Positions 61,801 through 64,000 of a stretch of DNA of 64,000 bases are shown in pieces. The translations under genes were made by a program, and so were the position numbers. The notes under the pieces are model-generated. The model searched no databases and was not told the origin of the DNA. It was given only the letters and a program-made list of their open reading frames with translations. The stretch lies in contig JAFYVJ010000074.1 of the NCBI GenBank assembly GCA_017549185.1, positions 1 to 64,000 on the forward strand, in the 5' to 3' direction. The stretch's first letter is position 1. The number at the start of each line of letters is the position of its first letter. This DNA is from Roseburia sp. Its GTDB lineage: Bacteria > Bacillota > Clostridia > Lachnospirales > Lachnospiraceae.

Positions 61801-62960
61801 TGACAGATATACCGGTACTGGTTCAGGTATATGGTATCAATGGAGATAAGCTGACATATAATTCTAATTTCATTAATTGGAATCAGGCAGTAAAAGAAAT
61901 TGATAGTCTGAATAACAAGAAATTGAGCTATGAAATGAATATCCAGAGAAACGTAGGTCAGAACGCAGATGGAACATTAGAACCGATTGCAGAATTGACA
62001 TTGCCAGCAAAAGCAAAAGAGGTTATCGTAACCGGTAATATTATTTTCTTAGAAGAAAGTACTATTTCACCAAAAGTGAAGACTATCTTTACGAATGTAG
62101 GTTTGATGGCAGTAGAAGAAAACAGAGATGGCTACGAATCAGTTTCTTATGATGTAAATGTTGGCAACTGTTACGTAGAAATGAATAATATTACAGGCAT
62201 AACAGATATTTTCGTTGCAGATTATGGATGGATTACGTTGGAGAATATTCCAGGTACGATTTCAGGTGCTAAGAAAGGTCACTTTGTATTTCATTGGGAT
62301 GACGAAGGTGCCGGAAATGATATGGCTGCGACTATGATTAACGGAGTTGGTACCGTTGAGTTCTGGGATAGTGATTATACTGTTGACATGGATGATGCAG
62401 AAACAGATGTTTATACATATGTAAATGTTCCGGAAGGAATCACAGGAGCAGAAAAATTAATTGTACATCCATTTGTACAATTAGAATCTGTGGAAGGTGC
62501 TATTTCTGTTAAGAATATCATTGCAAAAGCATCGGTTATTCATGCAAAAGATGTGGAAGTAAAAGGAAGTGCTGATTTGGCATCTGCATGGCTGGAAGCA
62601 GGAACAGAAAGCATAGGCGATGGATTTATGAAGATTGCGAATGTGGTATTACAGGATGCAGAGTCCGGTCTTTCTGCAAAACAGGATGAGAATGGCAATT
62701 CTTTATTACAAATTACAGGAAAGATTTCTATGAGCAAAACCTTTGCCGATGAGAAAAAGGAGGCATTACAAATTGAGGTTCGTTATAATAATGACAGTGC
62801 TTCTGCACAGTTATATGATGGAATGCTTCTTCTTACAGCACCAAAGGCAGATGTAACTGTATTTAAACCATTGTATTCAGGTATGGGCGGTTCACGAGAA
62901 GGATATGGCTTATACAAAGAAGGGAAAGCAAATGTTTATTATGGTGCATTAAATGAATAA
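52857..62960 (+). CDS. Giant secreted repeat protein, 3367 residues
   Basis: A signal peptide (1 to about 27) and an acidic Thr/Glu-rich linker (about 30-85) precede ten modules of about 250-400 residues. Each starts with an aromatic/AI head such as TNFGDALKAINDYL (107), YASWDLAVEGM (477), FRYETLKDAFVQM (823), FNTWSEAIKYIND (1142), YATLEDAFDAI (1449), GYRTFEEAITQINAL (1744), YNTVKDAVKAIDAW (2143), YAQAINEINAIA (2393), SFEEAIKLIDNI (2642) and WNQAVKEIDSL (3006), followed by many short beta strands, which suggests a beta-solenoid. No LPXTG, dockerin or C-terminal helix is present. The last residues (VYYGALNE) match a module boundary. A single head-like module also occurs in the protein at 19802. 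It is likely an adhesin or fibre. AGGAGGAAGAGG precedes the ATG. Confidence 0.85.
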   Translation: MKTRRLLAIVLCFVMLFSDAISTFASTTSGESIDVTELSDTGVTSTEEDESLTESETVEDMSTMEEDTDTTEEAGTESGNEPESATEVVTAYYQENNATVAEFGLFTNFGDALKAINDYLTLNPESIGTMYLDMLADVSVSEADLVIESSIAGLVLNLNGHMLMVEDYLDVQADIYGGDTKGQILAVADSSISIRPSGTGNTASCTVVENVEILFEGEERTGYVKIGRMSEEGELLDDAMLLSNVLISNAKDVVLEGQTAIQSTAPNTYALNAENITFSNANEESEIEQFFTISVPVNCEILEWNGNGIVDKVVVADSLVGLAGSNLYVNEQLTVNDIQVTRGEDKRDSFTIANRYLHKADGELESKAVIIINGNITYEEGMESPIMFCKEYAIWETESNGEDSQIVSEGYVYYEQGEVIATAPLADRSLMYVDNEEREDKLFVSRDSEGKLIAEKLAVEVAFWNDEYEQYEKSLAYASWDLAVEGMKAEFNKFAGQYIITIYEDIKLTNNVELPEYMRSICIEPDWEEVGTFDEINFVNMDFNGHSILANGTIIWSEAITMTNSAETNAEVNICSEDGFFVETLCLKSGEIEWPVSEYTFNKGVNINAPKGFVDLSIYEVDTTTHILDAEVTAQWVSVESGAWKVTDFTLVESENNTYIKEGGNLTVTGTTIITGGNGIEVRGKLQLGDVFVKANSKNPAANLRLEIGKVYDADKNNEHLYTGEVIFTGTITAEESASDIISISKNEIYVSNIRGEEVYAQEVSYTSGEELAVIKNSSITSDKFALNIPDTFLSISGERLKVSTVALQAAFYDESEDKIITFRYETLKDAFVQMENDFGGREGLYTITLIKDIKISEDMVVPSFITELVLEAAISNKIDLNGYTISSNGTYELRESLEIISTAEEKGQIISNAVTSESTDVYGAVVIAQTVLENVDVVAQNGVVQLWADGTEGIVVGDIIANTVDVSGKWSVENLSIAGGKFYNRANTLLVCDTFTQTEKGLTYLEGTSVLVVKKEAVINNLYITDCAYLYRANEAKIQINGKVERQNEFANLCFGIYEETEESWTFITLERNEVLFTTDIEEFPTEWLCFVQDEENAKYESAYQVENEDGVYEVLVGGNWILVSSLITIGDESKQQELASFNTWSEAIKYINDLANPNIGYVIELTEDINADDKLELPENVLELIVCSGIEEQVTLTCEESDITITADTCFENVKLVGIIDIEVEDGQLLLAGVTADFGKVEGNGENILAVTRGSSITVEKITDLAELALDTSVLIVEKEFAEVEELHMQGSTLKANGKIAMNDIVSYDDKNQIITKENVLKIKGTISGVGAGEVNVAADYSIGEAAKGKEIIDSIRAYAIDIVVESNNGVYTTETKLLEAENAASAWFVVGSKYDDETGDRIAIESLTHKKGNANSIYYGRQTVEKKAVSVRVLDWDAADWVLFNSYATLEDAFDAIEDKDDNEAIYYITLAEDVVLDAFETPESAVQIQIWAGKEDLTITYDEEMVLNSHLLLGNIILNPDSEEGSIDLGEYGLDLLCGTTLAEGCEITSVTGNGVDSNSVFNVHNTVFTISGDIVEVGEIWIQSAELIVEGAVDTGNLMGWVDTTLTDTQKVPTLVGTAEVSKPGKKITDIKTQITIRGEVCCNRDTVTIALREEKSAGKYEYIDFSKVDEDMWDAGVQLVNAPKADSMMIVVSEQNMDDEAYVSAKANGYIVCQHEDNIGVILGYEKSYGKETVKVYSGYRTFEEAITQINALAVKQEYEILLQPGISGMSQEAPITFKMPKANVMESLVIKAESEEVIDLYYKGNITLTSDLRVESVAFRQADKNGKAYGKKDMPAAVTISTAGNDVTFIGEVIFNTPIKLDGKKKGNLNIVGTDAGILLTETYNATDSVFGSITNFAEVNVVNAVVEEEEVRGIFLAQFGKTAPTFSAAALNVYDNAYLGVVSSTNKAKLTVTDLTVSNGNVSVDGTVTAKNTKMYGESAVDAFGKMTLTNVTLNDTSAIRGDADVTISGTLICNTPNAVLRSKQKSAKNLKPGLNIKGKVLLSDPSYKINVEVEGYDTDNLVKLTDAPKASGLLLTAKSATTEMFVPSEKNAGKNAYPENKNGYILAKSGTGIYVYYGNTLAVEVSREGEVLGYYNTVKDAVKAIDAWKEKEAVYVLRFLNEVGDEESPVAMTMPKNAKEIVLQSEEELYLTGNLKLNASPVLTLLADTVITGNVSGKGILNIGRDVTVMVNGSFAANNVVFNGESVLDAQKNKVTIGAVENNGSENQIIYGKDKAGAPNLTIKGMVSGESENPILLKLMSSNMNYKKYKLSKENGQVKLDNKQKIASIEKAALSNFIIAINSDSLDVRQVVKANKGIYYYGESGITLEIYDDETYVGTSVCLDYAQAINEINAIADKTASYHICFDSIEDTNITDKKPVSAIIMPKANVAAEVKIISNSNDGGMEFTGNITYAGILGLVNCELKVDKISSVKELILEDTKLITAGDVKVGDVVVEGKSTWDAFGATTIANLDVTGAEFITGDNSEGSYLASKQNAKGDSTFTITGNVKGVSVWKVIKADAKDTTDNKNRYITDYKDESLVIAKAAGADRFLAESFVKAEGIRAYKDIKNAVRNGDAEEMKVLLAYNDTETYTKSFEEAIKLIDNIGNKEGEYEITFLSEEEEVTTKIASAYGALTLPKKAASVHIMGMPDSDGNPSTTLKYTGTMKTTVDLIFSNIILTEGKVDKVSGRFVPSYAVTPVMSNAQAEIRFAEGALTLKETNNEDAADLVFTSVSGKGNLLISDRTAKVEGALAANILTVNNASVEVENDVKVTTLHIADNAALETAGKFTAKDVYVLNMAENEQRYAVVDADSVITITNVSGEESGDGLLIVTNRTQDKDASQLTISGLVLGTEVDVAMNIYDDGEYREMTAEDIAEILITDEKEIPVKEQALIIGKKLSSGNIGVAAFDEKEKCWIELAEISTYAQDGNVYMTDIPVLVQVYGINGDKLTYNSNFINWNQAVKEIDSLNNKKLSYEMNIQRNVGQNADGTLEPIAELTLPAKAKEVIVTGNIIFLEESTISPKVKTIFTNVGLMAVEENRDGYESVSYDVNVGNCYVEMNNITGITDIFVADYGWITLENIPGTISGAKKGHFVFHWDDEGAGNDMAATMINGVGTVEFWDSDYTVDMDDAETDVYTYVNVPEGITGAEKLIVHPFVQLESVEGAISVKNIIAKASVIHAKDVEVKGSADLASAWLEAGTESIGDGFMKIANVVLQDAESGLSAKQDENGNSLLQITGKISMSKTFADEKKEALQIEVRYNNDSASAQLYDGMLLLTAPKADVTVFKPLYSGMGGSREGYGLYKEGKANVYYGALNE

Positions 62961-62990
62961 GGGTAGTAGCTTTTAGATAAAAAGACTATC

Positions 62991-63029
62991 AAAAAATCCT
63001 TTTGTGATTTTGTCACAGAAGGATTTTTT
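62991..63029 (+). terminator. Terminator after the giant gene
   Basis: The hairpin AAATCCTTTTGTGA/TCACAGAAGGATTT followed by T is identical to the one at 33866-33902. Confidence 0.9.
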
Positions 63030-63185
63030 GATTTTCTTCTTCCATAGATTGTTGTCTAATTTTATAATGACATGAAAAAAAGTAAGTCAAATAAATATAA
63101 TATTTAAGATTTTATGAGCCTTATTCTAAAATGTGGTTCATTTTGATAAAATGAAAATCATTTAGAGGTAAAGGAGTGAAATGAT

Positions 63186-63983
63186 ATGAAAAAGTGGATG
63201 ATATTGGTTTTGACATGGGTATGTGTGCTGTCTATGACAGGCTGTAACAAAAAAGTATGGACTATATTATCGAAAATGAATCGATCGTAACCGGAATTGT
63301 AGAAGAAATGCATGATGATTACATTATTATGTATTCTGATTCGGCTGAGGGATATCCGAATGGGTCGAGATGGTCAATCTCTTTGGATGTAGAGAACAAG
63401 GACAGTTATACAGACCTTGTGGCGGGAGATGAAATTGTCGTGTATCATGATGGAAATGTGATGGAAACAGAGCCGCTAAAAGTTGGTACAGTATATGCAA
63501 TTACATTAAAGACACCTGCAGAACGTGCGGATAAGGAAGTACAGGGAAATGACACGTGCAAGAGTATATGTGTTAGCCGGATATTTGGCGGAGGTCAGGG
63601 GCGAATCCTTTATGATTTCACCAAAGATTCAGGAAAGTTTGGACGCAGCAGAACCGAATTTGGATGATGTTTTTGCACAATTTGAAGGACAGTGGATGTT
63701 TGATGAAAGACGCGGAGCATGTGTCGGCGTTGAGAGAACAGAAGCCTGTGCTTATGGTGTAGAGGGAAGCAACTGGACCGTCTGGGTAACAGGTGGAGAT
63801 CTTATTTCTGATTTGGATGTATATGGATATACCGATTACAACATTTTATTTAAAGTTGCATATGATAATCAGGATGTTTATTATGATCTTTCATTCGGTA
63901 TGGAAGGCAATTTGATTCTTACATATAGAACTTCCTTAGATCCAATGGATGCGGATGATTATGATATCATTGTTTGCGAATAA
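63186..63983 (+). pseudogene. LprI-family lipoprotein, broken copy C
   Basis: The signal peptide starts at ATG 63186 and reaches the lipobox MTGC, but one base is missing in the run after TGTAAC, so the frame ends soon after. The N-terminal domain goes on in the -1 frame (63257 onward). About 341 bases of the middle, the LprI-like domain in copy A, are gone; the joint falls at AATGA, which occurs at both ends of the lost part in copy A. The C-terminal domain (to 63983) is then back in the first frame. Leader and ends match copy A. It should not give a full protein. Confidence 0.8.
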
Positions 63984-64000
63984 ATAACAAAGGGTATGTG

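Noticed and set aside
47164-62960. Cellulosome gene cluster
   Set aside because: Cohesins and a dockerin are present but no glycoside hydrolase or carbohydrate-binding module lies nearby, so a scaffold for surface proteins is more likely.
63235-63260. Programmed -1 frameshift at the A-run in lipoprotein copy C
   Set aside because: The A-run is short and a -1 slip would restore the first domain, but the large deletion further on shifts the frame again, and copy A reads through without any slip. Decay explains both lesions.

Overview
This window looks like the chromosome of a low-GC, Gram-positive anaerobe of the Clostridia, most likely a Lachnospiraceae-type gut commensal. The clues are AT-rich DNA, several TTG starts with strong AGGAGG ribosome sites, LPXTG/sortase anchoring, LytS-type and LytTR-type two-component systems, cohesin and dockerin domains, and short divergent lipoprotein genes. 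The genus is not decided.

Layout. (1) 1-548: the 3' end of a 23S rRNA gene, then tRNA-Asn, tRNA-Glu and tRNA-Cys; no 5S gene follows the 23S. (2) 616-27674: a 27 kb pilus and surface-assembly locus, all on the plus strand. Gene order: LytS-like kinase and winged-helix response regulator; lipoprotein; Cache-GGDEF protein; second LytS-like kinase; membrane-anchored surface protein; LPVTG pilin-like protein; LPSTG pilin; a double pilin made of two complete precursors in one ORF; class C sortase with a long cytoplasmic tail; a surface protein whose LPEAG sorting signal is followed in the same chain by its own sortase domain; third LytS-like kinase; two coiled-coil tail-anchored proteins flanking a membrane-anchored GH25 lysozyme; second winged-helix regulator. 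Three promoters inside the locus share two TGTAAC half-sites 11 bp apart, placed exactly 11 bp upstream of the -10. Two other promoters share a different element with the same kind of fixed geometry. Two of the TGTAAC promoters sit inside the loop of a terminator-like hairpin. The locus is bracketed by near-identical tRNA-Cys genes (437-507 and 27775-27845; a third copy at 28864-28934), which hints at an island.

(3) 27.9-37.1 kb: mostly housekeeping genes: a phosphoribosyltransferase-like protein, UppP, BioY, a deoxyinosine glycosylase, a lipoprotein, an ECF-like sigma factor with an RsgI-like anti-sigma factor, two 4Fe-4S proteins, a PdaC-like deacetylase and a Crp/Fnr regulator. (4) 37.3-43.5 kb: accessory region with a lipoprotein family (one full copy, one truncated copy; a third, broken copy lies at the right end), two adjacent HipA-like kinase modules (one split and reordered, one conventional with an XRE partner) and a decayed gene fragment. 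(5) 43.6-63.0 kb: a MATE-like transporter, a LytTR two-component system, and a surface-protein group: a membrane-anchored double-cohesin protein, a cohesin-dockerin protein with a possible pore-former-like segment, and a 3367-residue secreted repeat protein. Two promoters here share a 19-bp element at an identical distance from the -10, which makes them candidate targets of the LytTR regulator.

The strongest candidates for undescribed biology are the substrate-sortase fusion, the tandem-precursor double pilin, and the two promoter codes that appear to tie the two-component systems to their surface-structure genes.
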